Shown here: positions 50,401 through 63,812 of the stretch, one piece after another | How the letters are laid out: each line of letters starts with the position of its first letter | Numbering within the stretch: position 1 is the first letter of the stretch | Assembly: GCA_003640385.1 (NCBI GenBank) | Contig: RCAB01000143.1 | Coordinates: 1 to 64,000 of the forward strand | Source: Setaria digitata | Taxonomy: Eukaryota; Nematoda; Chromadorea; Rhabditida; Setariidae | Reading direction: 5' to 3' | DNA: 64,000 nucleotides | Notes under the pieces: model-generated | What the model was told of the DNA's origin: nothing | Database searches by the model: none | Seen by the model: the letters and a program-made list of their open reading frames with translations, nothing else | Made by a program: the position numbers and the translations under genes

Positions 50401-53400
50401 AATTCAAAAATTTAAGTCAAAAAATAGTAGAAGTGCTAGGGATATGAATAAAAACACGAATAGTGAATTAGGCCAAAGAGGAAAATTAAAATAAACTTTG
50501 GTAATTAAATGATTTCAATCCATATAATCTCGTCCTTTGATTCCGTTCTCATCGGTCTCGAGAAGAAGCACAAAAGTGTAACGTATCCAGATTTTTTCAA
50601 ATACTTTTGTTCGAGACAATTTAAACTAGATTTTTAGCATTTTTCCGGCAGGTATGTATGCAATCAATACCTGCAGTGTCAATTGGTCACTAACGATCAG
50701 TGATGCTATCATTGTATTATACAACTATTACAATCATAAATGTTACTGCAAGGTAAATTTATCACGGTGCACAAAGTGATAACACTTTTAAAAAGTGAGT
50801 TTTTTTTTTTTTTAAAGTTTTTAAAAAGATAAATAAACAGTAATTTTATTCCACAGACTTCGTTAATGGTAGTGGCACATATCTAAGAGATGTGGCAAAA
50901 CTCAAAATAGCCAAAAGTGATAACAACATTAAACAGCACAGTATGGATGGAATTATGCACTATAAATATTTTATATTCATAAAAATGTATTATATCAGCT
51001 TAAGGTTGTAGCACTTAAATCACAATTCAATCACTATCATATTAATTTAACCCTTTTTTTTTTTTTTTTTTTTTTTATTTATATGGTTAGAAATTGAAAT
51101 ACTGAAGGTTGATGAGAAATTTGAGCAATTCCTCATCGAGACGAAAACAGTTAGAAAACGGAAAGTTCCGCAATATCTCTTTCTTATCGAAAAAAGGCCG
51201 AAGATGAGACTAGAAGTGAGTAGTTAAATTTTTTATTGTCCACACACCTAATATAAGAGGATGTTTATTATGATAAATTTTTTTCTAGAGAAATTAAGAG
51301 AAGTAAAAGCAAACTATAGCATATTGAAATGAAAACAGAAAACTGGATAACCACGTGCCAATTTCAAAATTTCAAATTCGAAAGATACCAGTAAATGGGG
51401 TTTATAATTATCAGCATTATCTAATAAATTATCAGCACAGTCATTCATTCTATCGCAAAAACAATTCACAGACATCATTATTGCTTTATAAAAAATCGAA
51501 AGCTAGTGAGTTCCATGACTACTAATAATTATTTACTGCTGCATATCGTAATACCACAATCATGTTATGACACATTATAATAATAGATAATGCCGAGTCG
51601 GTAAAAATTTAATTAATAGATATATTTTAAGCCTCCGTAGCAGTAACAAATCTCGTAATTGGGAAACGGAAATTGAATAGTATACAATTAAAGATCTAGG
51701 GCACTACTGAGGATCGACAGGAGGGAGATAGATATTCGAGGATATCAAGAATCCATGATCTTGTTATGCTGACTGATTGCTCAAATTGTAAAAGATATAA
51801 CGCCTTTTAGATTTTAAGAGAAAAAAAAAAAAAAAAAAACCTGAAAATTATTACACACTGAATGCATCATAATACAAATAGTAAAATTTTGCTAAATTGA
51901 TCTTAATGATAAAGCATAATGATTTTCATATCAACTGAGAAATTTTTCACCAGGACTTCAGGTAAAAAAGAAGAAATGCACTGAACTCACCGATCACTTG
52001 CAGCAAGAAGAAACTGATGCAATTTATGCATTAGATCAGAATTCAAAAAGACGAAAAAAGCCTCTTCAGTAATTAACAAAATTCAAAAAAGAAAGTGCAA
52101 ATAAATTAATTGGTACAATTCTGAATAATATATTCTTAAATGGAAATATTACTAGCAGTATGCTTAAAGGAAAGATGAACTATTTGATACCAGAAGTCAT
52201 CCCAACTACAATAGAAGCTCAAGTATTTGGCAGAAGCCCTCAAAAGGAAATTATTGTACCACCTAGTTCCTCAAATATGGAAGGAGTTTCCGAGACAGTT
52301 TGTATTCTTCCCGAAGGTCGTTGTTAATGAAACAATCAAAAGAGAAATAAGAAACAAAACATGTAATAACACAAAATTTCGTTCTTCCTTAGTTTTTTTT
52401 TTTTTTTTTTCTTACCCTTAAATGCTAATATTTTCTTACTTCTAGAATCAGATGTGTTTGGAAATGTAAGATGTGATCAAACTAAGAATTTCTTTGACAT
52501 TCTAAGAGGTATCGAAACTGTTTTACTGTCTTAATTAAGCATTTCTTATTCCATAAATTCGAAAGAATAATCGAATTTGCTTAATTTGAAATTCTATTTT
52601 TTTTTTTTAAATTCTATTTTTCAAAATTAAACGTGTCTTTAAAATTTCAAATGTTTCGTTCTTTGCAAATTATTAGAAACTTCATGTTATTATGATGCTT
52701 TAATAGCAAGGCGGAAAATGCATGAAATTGTCTGCTTAACTGACAATTTTGAAGTATATAAAGAAGGATTTACAACTTCTGAAATGGTCTGTCAAGTGTC
52801 ACAGAATGGAACCACCGACCGAATACCCATTATCACTCGAACCGCTACCTACCTACTGCCACAACCACCTGCTGTGAGTAATTTACAAGGACTTTTCGAG
52901 CGAATAAAAGAAAATAAGGACAGTAGTGCAGCAATTAGTTCGGCAAATGATGATGGCACATAATAATATTCTGCGAGAATTTCACGGAATAAGAAGTATT
53001 CACTTGACAGTATCAATTTATTTCAATTTCAAATCGCCACACGCACGCAGCTTCCGACAAAACACTTACGCGACAACTTGTACAGAGAATGCCACGTATC
53101 ATCGTCTCAACGAGTGCACACTCCGAATTCATTTACTTCTCGACATGATCTTCACTTCCACTACAACGCAACTGATCGAAAAGAAGAAATTTACGTGAAG
53201 AAATTTCACCCACCTGATTGGATTCATTTTGAAGATGACGTCTTCTAGTGACCGGACGGAATGCTCCCGTTTCAGCTTTCCCTGAGTCAGTATTGCTACG
53301 TTCTGTCGTTCTTACAACATTATCATTCATTTTACCCGCATTCATCAAAACTGTCGTTGTAACACTAAAAGAAAAAAATATTTGAATTTAAATTTCAAAA

Positions 53401-56400
53401 AAAAAAAAGAGGAATTTATTAGTACACTAGTTGATAATAACATAATACGCATTCTCGCGAAAAAAAAAACCACTTGTCTGTCACAATCGTAAATGCAAAT
53501 GAGCTTCCGAAAGTCTCAACCACCAAAATATTCATTCTGCTTAGTATTCGTTCTTGATTAAAAGCTAACAGTTGGCCTTAAAAATGACTAGTTGAATAAT
53601 AAATGAAACAAACTTCCCACACTCAGTTTGTTCCAAAATTGTTAAAAAAAAAAAATAAGTGATAATTTTCTTTTCATTTTTTGACCATTTCTCTTCTGTC
53701 ATCTTTTTTTTTTTTTTTTTTTTGACAAAAATTACATTATCATCAAAATTCTAACCTTAAAAATGAAATGCAATTTACGGAGCAAATTATATGCAATTCA
53801 TCACAAATCACTTCTTCGTCTTTTTATTCTAATCATTTTACGGCAACACAAAAAGACACTACAATTTCTCGAGCTTATAATTTTCCCCAAATACATCAAT
53901 AATAAAATCATACTTTCTTATCCCAAAGTTTATACCTCTTATCACACCTTGATGATAGGATCAATTCCCAATCAGAAAGAAAAATTTTTATCATACGGTA
54001 ACTGTGTACAGGCACAGAAGAATCTATTTAAATCATACCGTTTATAAGCTTTGCCAAACGCATTAAAATTTCTTTTCCCCAAAAGTTTACTGAAACTCGA
54101 AATGAAATAGCACTAATTTTATTATTAACGCATATGACATATGAGAGAGACACACACACACACACAGATCGTCAAATATTCTTAAGTGTGTGTGACCTGG
54201 ATACGAGACGTCTACTATACTACAGGTGGCATAAGGCACGTAACCGATTTTTTGCCTCATCTTAAAACCGGTTCTGAAGGAGGAACAGAGGGGACAGTGG
54301 AAAATTTCACTGGTAAATAAATTCACTAAAAGAAAGGAAATACTTCACCTTGATAATATTCCATAATTCCAAGGGATAAATATTGTCTTCAAGCGTTTTG
54401 CATTTTTGTAATCTAACACTTATTATGCATAAAACAAAGTTCTCAACATTGGTGAATGGATTTTAGTGTTAAATTAGTTTTTCATAAGCGACAACAAAAA
54501 AGACTTATAAAATCCATTAAAACCTATCAATCCTTCCGTAACAGACATCAGATACCTCAAGAATCAAGCATTTCTAACAAGAAAAAGCAGAATTGAAAAT
54601 GTTTTTATAATTTAGTAAATGGATTTGCGTTATCTGATTTCTATTCGTTAAATTTCATTTCCAGAATCTTCACAATTTAAGTTACTTTGCCTCTGTTGGA
54701 AATACTTTTTCATGTAATTGGATCTTCATCTAATCTGTCTCATCAATTTCAATTCTAATAATTGACTCCACTTACACAATTCGACCGTTTCAATCTTCAA
54801 TATTACACCCTTCAAATGTTCCTTCGGTGTCCGAAGAAGATAATTGGCGTAGAATCTTGCTTAGTCGAGGCATATTTGTAGGGCATCATTATTTATTATC
54901 AAATTATTAATCGACAAATCTGTCATTCTCGTATTGTTTGCTATTTTTCTATAAGACTGATTACAGCTCAGTTAAATTATTTTATTAATTTCTTAATCGT
55001 AAAAATACTAATTACTCACTGAAATCAATTATTCTGTCACATTTTAATCCACTGACATAGAAGTTTTCTGTCACCTATGAAAATATCACAAATTGGGGAT
55101 GATATTTTAATGATAGGGAGTGTATTAAAAATTAAACTCTTAAAGGTCAATTGACACTTTTAAACTGGAATAAGATTTAGCAGTTGCAGTTACAGTTGCA
55201 GAGTAGCTCATCAACTAGTTAAAAGTAGTAAAATAAACTTTTTGGAAAAGTGATTTCAATGAAGTGTTTAAACAAAGCTTTAGATTTATTTCAAAAAAGA
55301 GAAAAATAAAGTTTTATAATAGGGGTAGTATCTGATAAAGTAGTAATTGCACAACAAAATGATGTTTCATCCTTTTTTCAACCACTCCATGATAACATCG
55401 AAATGCTTAGCTGATAAAGACCCTGCGGGCTAATATCAACTGATAAAGGCCCCACAGACTGACACAAGTGACTGGATGTTAGAAGAAGCTAAGCAATCGA
55501 ATAAATTAGTCTAACTGAAACGACAAAAACTTAAAAGCTTACCAATTCGCACTCCTTATAATGTCGTCCAAAGTGTTGTCCTGTGATGCTTCACTGGTTT
55601 CGCTACTTCTGTCGTGTAGTACGATACCGGATTCACAGCCTGTACTGTCCCAGCTGCAGAAGAATTGCGAAAATTAAATTTCAAAATATCCATTTGCAAG
55701 TGAGAAGAAAGAGAAATTAGCTATTCTGGATATGCTTGAAAATCTTCGCAATTAAAAAACTGATAATTAAAAAGAAGAAACAAAACGAAAAATTTTTGCC
55801 AGAAGCCGGTTTCCAACATCGATGTTAGCCTTTTAGATTTCAAAAGCGCAAAAATTATTGTCTGCCTTCTTTTCAGTCGGATTAAAATCTGTCTCATTCA
55901 TTTTTTTTTTTTTTTTTTGGCTTGCTTACTTTATATGATAGATAAAATGACAATAATTATCTATAAAAAACGACAGAAAAAGTAAGGACAATTTGTCATC
56001 AGCAGAATGCAAAAATTGAATTTTAGAAATGAATTGCCACTGCTTTGCTGAATACAAATATAAAATTTATTTGTGAATAACTGCAACATTTTAATTATAC
56101 TTATGCAAATGTTATATACATATCTTTTCCGAAAAAAAAAACATTTAAAATTTGAAAAAAAAGTGGATTAAATTCAAATTATACAAAAAGTAAATCAATT
56201 CAAAATCGAGAAAATGAGAATTACCATAAAGCAGTGTGAAATTTACAAGATAAGATAAAAAACTGAATGAATGCTTTTCATTACAAATAACATGCCAGAA
56301 ACTTCATTATGATTATTTCCCTAAGAGACTGAGACTAACTAACTGCCCTGTCTATCAAGCCTAGTGCTATTTTGCAAAAAAAAAAAAGAAAAAAAAAAGG

Positions 56401-59400
56401 AGGAACGGTGGTTGATCGATGTCCTCATCCTTATTGTTTAAAGGGAACAAAACTGTTTCAGGCTTGTGGAGAATTGAACTAACTCGTTTCCAAAAGAAAC
56501 AAATCATGCCTAAACATTTAAAAAAAAAAAAAAGAAAAAAAAAAGAGAAAAACATTGAACTATTTGTTGGAAGTAAGGATGGGAGACAATCCATCTCAAA
56601 AATTTTCTTTTATTTTGACATATTTTTAATTGTTGCTAAAAAATGAACACTTTTTTTTTTTTTTTTATTTCAATTCATCAGATTTGACTATCGGATGATT
56701 TCCAAAAATTATACAAATAATTAAAACTTTCTTGAAGATTAGTGGTGGCAAATACTTTAAAATAGAAGTAATAGAAATTAAGCACAAAAAAAAAAAAAAA
56801 AAAAAAAACGATGGAAAATAACCACTGAATTCAACAGCGGATATTTACTAGAAAAGGACAATAGTAATTATTTTAGTTAATTTTTAAAACAGAAGAAACT
56901 GTGAACTAACTGTTCATGGAAAATTGGCAAATTACGAAATATGGAGCCATAAAATTTTTTGTTATCACATCATATGAGGAGCAATTAAGAAGAAAATTAT
57001 AGCTTTTGCTGAATTATATTTTATTAGTTCGTTAATTTTCAGCAGTGAAAAATAATAGCAGATATAGTTGAATTTAGCGCCAATTCAAAAAATAGTCATC
57101 CTCGCATATACTAATTCAATTTTTGCTGATATGCGAAAACTTTCATAAGTAATTTTCTTTTCTGGCTAATGACTCAAATGTGCCAAAGCGGTAACAGAAT
57201 AATGAGTCGCTGCTCTATTTTCTTGGCTACTGTAATAGAAGACTGTTAAGCGACGGAGACTTTCTTTGGTAATTTAATAAATAAAAAAAAATTTATTATG
57301 GATAAAAAGTGATAAATATTTTTCTTATTAACTCAAAAAACAGAAAAACTTTGTAAATGAGGAAGCAAAATACAAAAGAAAGCATACAAATTAAGGGAAA
57401 ATAAAGGATAATTAAGGTGTGATGTTATATTATATTTTGTTTAAATATGAAAAAATAACAAGATTAGAAATTTTGTAAATAGTGGAACAGGCAAGGATCA
57501 CTTCCGAATGTTTCATTTCTGCCATTGAAACTTCAAAAAGAATTCTCAAAAATATAACGCTCTCAATTGATCTGACCAACAGCGACAATTTAGACTAATC
57601 TAAAATTTTGAAAATTCATTTCCATTACCATAAAATTTTTTCTTCGAAAAACTTTTTCTACTGCAAATAGAAGTTTTCTCACACGAGATTCAGCAAAGGG
57701 AGAGAAAGAAGAAAGACGAATTGCGGAACCACAGATAGATCTAATTTCACGGTTATTTGAGCCTAGATTTAGCATTTGACTTTTTGCTAAAGAAGAACGA
57801 GCAAGAACGACGACGACAACAACAACGACAACGATGTTGACATCGACGACACAATCGCATTCATTCATTCATCTATCTAATTATTCATCAACTAGCCAGA
57901 TCTATCCATCCCAATCCAATCTTAAGCCTATTACTAGTTCTCCCACGCATAACTAATGTGTTTTCCGAGGAGAAAACCACTCACTAATTAGGTCCCCGAA
58001 GGCTTAAGCCCTTAGCAAAGTGATAAGGGCCTCTGCATCAAACAATTTGTCTCTTGTCCAGTCTCTCTAAGCTGAAGGTTTCTAACTTCCCTTTTCTTCA
58101 TTAACACTCTTTTTCCGTCATTCTCTCCCATTCTCTAAATTAGTGAAAAAGACCAAAAAAAAAAAAAAAATTGGTGCCAAATGAGATGAGAAGTAAAAGA
58201 GAAAAGAGCAGAATGAAATAATGACAGGAGGAGAATTTCGCCTTCGTCAGTTTTATTTTAACTACAAAATTCATACACTGAAATAGTAGAGTTCTCAAAA
58301 AACTATTGAGGCGAAAAAAATTTCTGTCTCATTACCAGTAGCACAAATGTCCCCCTTCCCTTCCTATCACACCTCTGGCATATTTCCTCTACTGAGAAGG
58401 AAATCTGAACTAATGCAAAAGTCATATATTTATTTGTATATGAAATTTAAAGTGGAATAACTTTAAAAGGAATAATGGAAAAGATAACAATGAAATTAAA
58501 TTAAGGCATTTCCTGTTATAATTTCAATTTGCAAACAGCATTTTAAAACATGAATTAAAAATACTAATTAATATTCTCACCAATGAAATTTTAATCCAAT
58601 AAACTGTTAAATAAGTGTTGAAAATAAATACAATTGCAAAAGTAATTTGTGCAATAATTTCATTGAATAATTACAGTTTTTACAGAAATGATGGAGAAAA
58701 CACCTGAAATAAATCATCATAAATTTTTTATGAATAATAAAAAATAGCATAATAACAAATAAAAAGGGAGATAGGAAATCATCAATGCATCCATTACAAC
58801 TAATAATTTCAGAAGCTCTTTCTTTTTTTAACTTATTTTTATTATCTATTTTTTCCTACCTATTTATATTTGCATCGTTACAAAATATGCTAATTTCATA
58901 AACCGGTAACCAAACATTTCTCTTCAGTTTAACATCTCTACAGTTTTTCCATTTTTCACCTTCATTATTTTTTTTTTTTTTCAATTGATAAATCATTAGT
59001 ATAGCCTATAATAAAAGGCTAAAATTTGTAAGATGAATGATATGAAATTTCGGAATTTCTATAGCACATCTATTTCTCATTAACAAAAAAAAAACCTCTC
59101 AATTTATTCAAAAATGCTAGAACTAAGGATTATTTACTTTATATAAATTTTCGAATTTACAAAGAAAGAATTGCTACTGGTCTCGGAAATTGAAACATTA
59201 TTGAAGCCATTTAAACATCTTTCGACTGTAATCTTGTAATAACAATAACTCAAAACAAATAAAATTTTTTCTTTAAATCATTGAAATTCGTAATTTTGGA
59301 CGGAAAAAGAAATTTTTATTTGGGTGGACGCCTTCACTAAAGAAAGGCCTAATTTTCTCATATCAGCCTATCTCATTCAAGTTTTCTTTTTTTTTTTCCC

Positions 59401-60656
59401 GTCTTCTTTTGCATTTTACATGACCGGAATAGATTAAATTACATAGGAATGTGATTAACATAGACCTCACATTACATGTGCAAAAGGACTTTATGCATTA
59501 ACAAATTTGGCTAATTTCTACTTTGTCAGATGCCAACTGCTGAATTCTCTATTTGAGGTTAAAATCAACCGATTAATTAATTGCTCACAATAAACAAACG
59601 ATCACTTTGTTATATAAATTACATTATGCCATCTGTCTCCTTTCCTCCTGTCAAGGGATCAATTCAAATAGCAGTCCAGAGTAAAACTAAGTAGCGGAAG
59701 AACTGCAACAATTGTAAAAAAAAAAAAAGTGCACATATATTGAGCATCACCATGTATCAGTGATCTCAAAAAAATGAATGATTTATAAATTCATGGGATC
59801 TTAGAAGATTGGAAAAAATTCGCAAGTACATATTCAAATTGTTACTGTGATATTATCCATCAAGATTTTTTCTCGAAAACTCCGATGCCACACAACTATT
59901 ATTGAGCTAATCAGCTTATTTTTTTTTTTTGGGAACCATTAATTTTAATTCTTTTTTTTTCTTTAATTTCTGGAATCATTTATATTGCCAATTTCTGAAA
60001 TATAATGATAGAGCTAACTTCATTGTACTTCCAAATGATAAATGATAAATTTATCACATTAAAATCTTCCTCCTAAAACTACATTCAGAAATACACGAGT
60101 GTATACTAGGGACAGTACATGATGATAATAATAATAATAATAGTAATAATACCGCAGCAGTAAATGGTTGAAAAGATTGGAAGAAAAGTAATTAATGAAA
60201 AGGATAAGAATTTAACAATGACAATTACAACGAAAATATAAAGATAATAGCAGCAATAATTATGATTAATACTAAGAGAGTAAAAGAATTTGATGACAAT
60301 GGTAGTAGCCTTGATTTCAATCTTTTTTGTCTTTTTTTTTGAAAAGTCTTCATAGATCATATGATAAGTTTCTCTAAAAGAGTACATTTCATAATGATCT
60401 TTTGAAAAAGTTAAAGGATGTTTCGAAACGGAAAATCAGTGATTAATTAGTGAAATTTTAGGATGAATCCATGCAAACAGTGTACCTAATACTTCTTTCT
60501 TAGCTTTAAAAACTTCAATTTTCAAATCAAAATCTTTGTGGTCAAAATTGGTCACCTGTGCCTATTTTTCATCCATACCCTTTACAGTATTCCACTGATC
60601 TTCAGTGCAATGTTGACAAACAAAGACTGTGAAGTATGATTAAAACTGAAGGAACC

Positions 60657-60703
<47 letters not shown>

Positions 60704-63700
60704 CCAAAAAAAAAAACAAAAAAAANACCAACTGATAACATTGATTATGATATGTTTGGAGGATCGAAAAACATAACTCAATTCATAGCTGAAACTAAAC
60801 AACAGCTCATCACTGCTAACACTGAAATGGAAAATCGTTTTACTCAAGAATTCAAATTCAAACTTAAATAATGAACGACGCCTTCATTAACAGAGACTTA
60901 ATTAACACAGTTAACAGAGATTCATATAACACTTATCGTTAAGATTTACTAATGATATGATATGACAGTGTGACTTTTTGATAATAATTAACATAAACAT
61001 ACATAACCTCCCAACGTTCACTAACCATTTTGCTGTAACATTCTATCTTTTGTTATCGAATTAATACATCACATGATCTATTTTTTCTTTATCATTCTAT
61101 GCTTTTTACTCATTCACTTTCTATTGCTCATTTTCTCTTCTCCTACATCACTTTGTTGATTTCTCATCAAAGTGCTTCTATATTTCCAATCATCTCTAAC
61201 GTTCTTGTCATTACATCTTCCGTAGAGAAATATATGTGTAAATATTATTTCAGGTCATAAAGAGGAGATAAGAGGTAAAGAAGAGATAAAAAGAGGAGAG
61301 AAATACTAGGAGAGAAAGGGCGAACATTGTTTGTGGCATTTTTAAGTCTAGGACTCTATACGTCGTATACGTGAATGAATGTGACGTAGTTCACGCTTCT
61401 GCTCTGTCCATATCATGGACACGTACACTCGACTTGTTAGAGCAATGGGAAAGAAACGTTTTCTTTCGTGAATGCAATTTAAAAAGTTTACTACTCTATG
61501 TTATCATTCCAAATGTGAGTATAATAAGAGAGGATTGACAGAGATAAAAATTCTCTTTCGCTGATATCACTAGCATGAAAAAAAAAGAAAGAGAAACAAT
61601 GCAAATGATGGAACTTTGATAAACCTGAATTAACCTCATATATTCAGGACCATAATTTGTATGATTTGCACTATAATAGGGCCAAAATCCGATAAACCTA
61701 ACACAACATAGATTTACGTGGAACATTACTTTCCCACAAAACTCTTGTTTCTCTCTCCTGATTAATAAACTGCCTCTGCAGAGTTAATTTTTCTCATCGA
61801 TTGCAAATCACAGATTAATTACTCGCAACAATAACACCGTCCATCTAAACAATATAAATGTCCACAGCAGTGTCACCTATCTACTTGAAATGTGAAGAAG
61901 ATGGATCACACTGTCGATGCATTTCTTAACTCTACTGTTGACTTTCTGCAGCGCTAATCAATTTCAATTCTGTTCATATCTTTTCGCAGTTCAATCATCA
62001 AGGAATATCAAATTTGATGAGTACAAAATACTATCCACTATTTACTTCGCTCTTAATTGGTAATTAATTAGCATGCAATTTTTTAAATTATCAATCATGA
62101 CCACCATTAGTTGTGCACACTGATTGCTACAACTAATTATTATCACTACAATGCATATCTATCCTTTTTTTTTTTCCTTTTACCCTCAAATGAAACTAAT
62201 TAATAATGTGCAATATGAGATTCTTTCCTATCAGAAGCTTTCTTGCATGAAATTGGAGATATGACAAGAAAAAACTGCCCGGTGAAAATATTTCTTGCTT
62301 AACAATGACTGAAATAAATCAAAGGTCAAAATTAATAATACATTTTATTCACTTCCCATCTTCCTTTCTTCCTAACTTTTAAATCTTTAATTTGCTAGAG
62401 CAAATTAAACTAGTTCATGTTCTTAAGTTTCATCTCTTCTCAGTGCAATTCCTCGGGATTGCTTCTGCCATTTGTTTACGAAGTGGTAAGACAGTGAGAA
62501 AGAAGGAATTTTGAGAACTGGAAAAAAAGAAAAGAGGGGAAAAGTTTACAACGTGAGAAACGTACTAAAATCACTTACTAAAACTTGGCAAAATCTCAAA
62601 TTTTATTTATTTATTTTTTAATAGTCGTTAAAATTTTAACATTAACTTATCATTCGTTGTTCGAGATCTCTTAAATTATGTATTATTATAATTATATATT
62701 TCTTCTGCATAAAAAAAAAGAAAAACACTAATTTTTCCTCTCAATAACGAGATCATCATTAAAAAATAAGTGAAAAAATTCCTCAAAAAATTTTCTGCAT
62801 CACGCGAAATTTCGATGGAAAAAACAAGTGATTATCTATCTTCTTCCTTTCATTTTTTTTTTTTTAAGATATTATAAGGGAATTTAATTAGTAAACTTCA
62901 TTAAAATACGATGGAAGAAAGAAAAACATATTTGTGCATAGTGCAATACGAAAAGGATAATGATGCCTTAAGTACAAATCTTTTTTTTTACTGATGACGG
63001 ATGTTTATTTGATGTTTATGGAACATACAAACAATGTTTTTGTTTTGTTTATTGCTGAAAATGTCTTTGGTGAGGAAATTTCTTCATCGAGAAAATCGAA
63101 CACCCTAATTAATAAGGTTGGGATGGAAAGGATTCGCTTTCCCGCATTCTCATCGCCTGAAGCTCGCGAATTCAAAACGGACAGATTTCGAATTCGTTAG
63201 TCGTTGAAGCTTCAGCCAATGAAACTGTACTGTTTTAAATCTTTTTTTTATTTCCTTCTTTTTTTTTTTTTTTTTTTTTTTTAAAACTATTCTTTCGTTT
63301 TTTCCGCCCCGTTCTTTTCATTCTCACTTGAATTTTTTTTCCTCATCATCAGTTTGAAATTAAAAGAAAAAATTCTTGAGCAAAATCATCATGAGATGGT
63401 AAATAATTGAATAAGTGAAACTGTTGCTGATTAGGGCAGAAGAAATAAAATTTAAATAACAAAGATGAGGATCTAAGAGCTGAATATAATATTTCCAATT
63501 GTTCTTTGAGTTTAATCAAAGACACCGTTTTCAGAAATTATCAACAATGAATGAAGAATGCGGAAAAGATAGCAGATGTTAAGTTATAAAAGTGTGTTTA
63601 TGAAAACCGGCTTCTCATATCTTATATTTTCAAAATTATAATAAAAGAACAGAAAATTTTCAAAAAAAAAAAAAAAGGTTTCCTGATTGGTATTCTGAAA

Positions 63701-63812
63701 ATTTACAATCGAACAAACCTGTCCGTTTCGAATTCGCTTGCTAAAGGTGGAGAGCTGGTCAAATTTGGTGGACTACTTCCCATTATATCGCTTGAAGGTG
63801 CTCTATTCAAAT
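47384..63812 (-). CDS. 3' part of a large low-complexity protein gene, unrecognised, continues off the right edge
   Basis: Seven phase-consistent exons: 63812-63719, 55653-55543, 53364-53214, 49215-49056, 48740-48484, 47856-47764, 47587-47384, giving about 356 residues. The upstream exons lie outside the window. Visible features in order: a Ser/Pro stretch (SSPPNLTSSPPLASEFETD), acidic/Ser ETSEASQDNTLDDII, basic PVTRRRHLQ, a His/Gln run (HQHQHHHHQQQ), basic Ser motifs such as RRSS that look like AGC-kinase sites, a Q6 run, KRGRMISNGRPSLDFEKMRE, then a Cys-containing tail and a Gly run of 14 before GATGSSSNSSSADQ-stop. One intron is about 8 kb; a 3.8-kb intron hosts an opposite-strand gene. 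The whole part looks disordered and regulatory. Its conserved domains must be upstream. No family is recognised. Confidence 0.7.
47408..47470. repeat. GGN/CCN triplet tract encoding poly-Gly
   Basis: CCACCGCCACCGCCACCGCC-type triplets on the plus strand encode a run of about 14 glycines near the end of the large minus-strand protein. It is one of the few GC-rich spots in the window. Confidence 0.9.
50857..52963 (+). CDS. nested multi-exon gene inside an intron of the large minus-strand gene, unrecognised
   Basis: Six exons join in phase: 50857-50940, 51091-51215, 52004-52068, 52156-52316, 52446-52508, 52677-52963; at least 260 residues. No good start codon is seen, so the 5' end is missing or mis-modelled. 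Readable blocks: SGTYLRDVAKLKIAKSD, FEQFLIETKTVRKRKVPQYL, a basic NSKRRKKPL, KMNYLIPEVIPTTIEAQVFG, DVFGNVRCDQTKNFFDIL, ALIARRKMHEIVCLTDNFE, ATYLLPQPPAVSNLQGLFER, then an acidic/Ser tail. A TAA in the open frame after exon 3 is removed by an 87-base intron (GTAATT...ATTACTAG). No family is recognised; a fast-evolving nuclear protein would fit the basic clusters but is only a guess. It lies wholly between two exons of the opposite-strand gene. Confidence 0.5.
54143..54166. repeat. short GA/CA microsatellite
   Basis: GAGAGAGACACACACACACA lies in an intron of the large minus-strand gene. Simple repeat only. Confidence 0.8.
60120..60148. repeat. (ATA)n microsatellite
   Basis: GATGATAATAATAATAATAATAG-type triplet run in the large intron. 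Confidence 0.9.
60661..60726. repeat. about 40-base A run with trailing C-interrupted A tract and an N
   Basis: The longest homopolymer in the window, followed by ACCCC, further A runs and an undetermined base at 60726. Length and local order here are likely unreliable because homopolymers of this size are hard to sequence. Confidence 0.9.

Larger units (their letters stand above)
55654..63718. other. 8-kb intron of the large minus-strand gene
   Basis: Flanking exons join in phase across it. I see no convincing coding exon on either strand. It holds many A/T runs, an ATA-type microsatellite (60120-60148), a T-rich stretch and the A run with an N near 60726. A minus frame at 57590-57868 with a Val run from GAC/AAC triplets is repeat-derived. 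Confidence 0.5.

Noticed and set aside
52069..52155. In-frame stop taken as evidence of a pseudogene in the nested gene
   Set aside because: A GT-AG intron of 87 bases removes the stop and keeps phase on both sides, so no decay needs to be assumed.
57590..57868. Minus-strand ORF with a poly-Val run
   Set aside because: The Val run comes from GAC/AAC triplets in an intron; no splice or family support.
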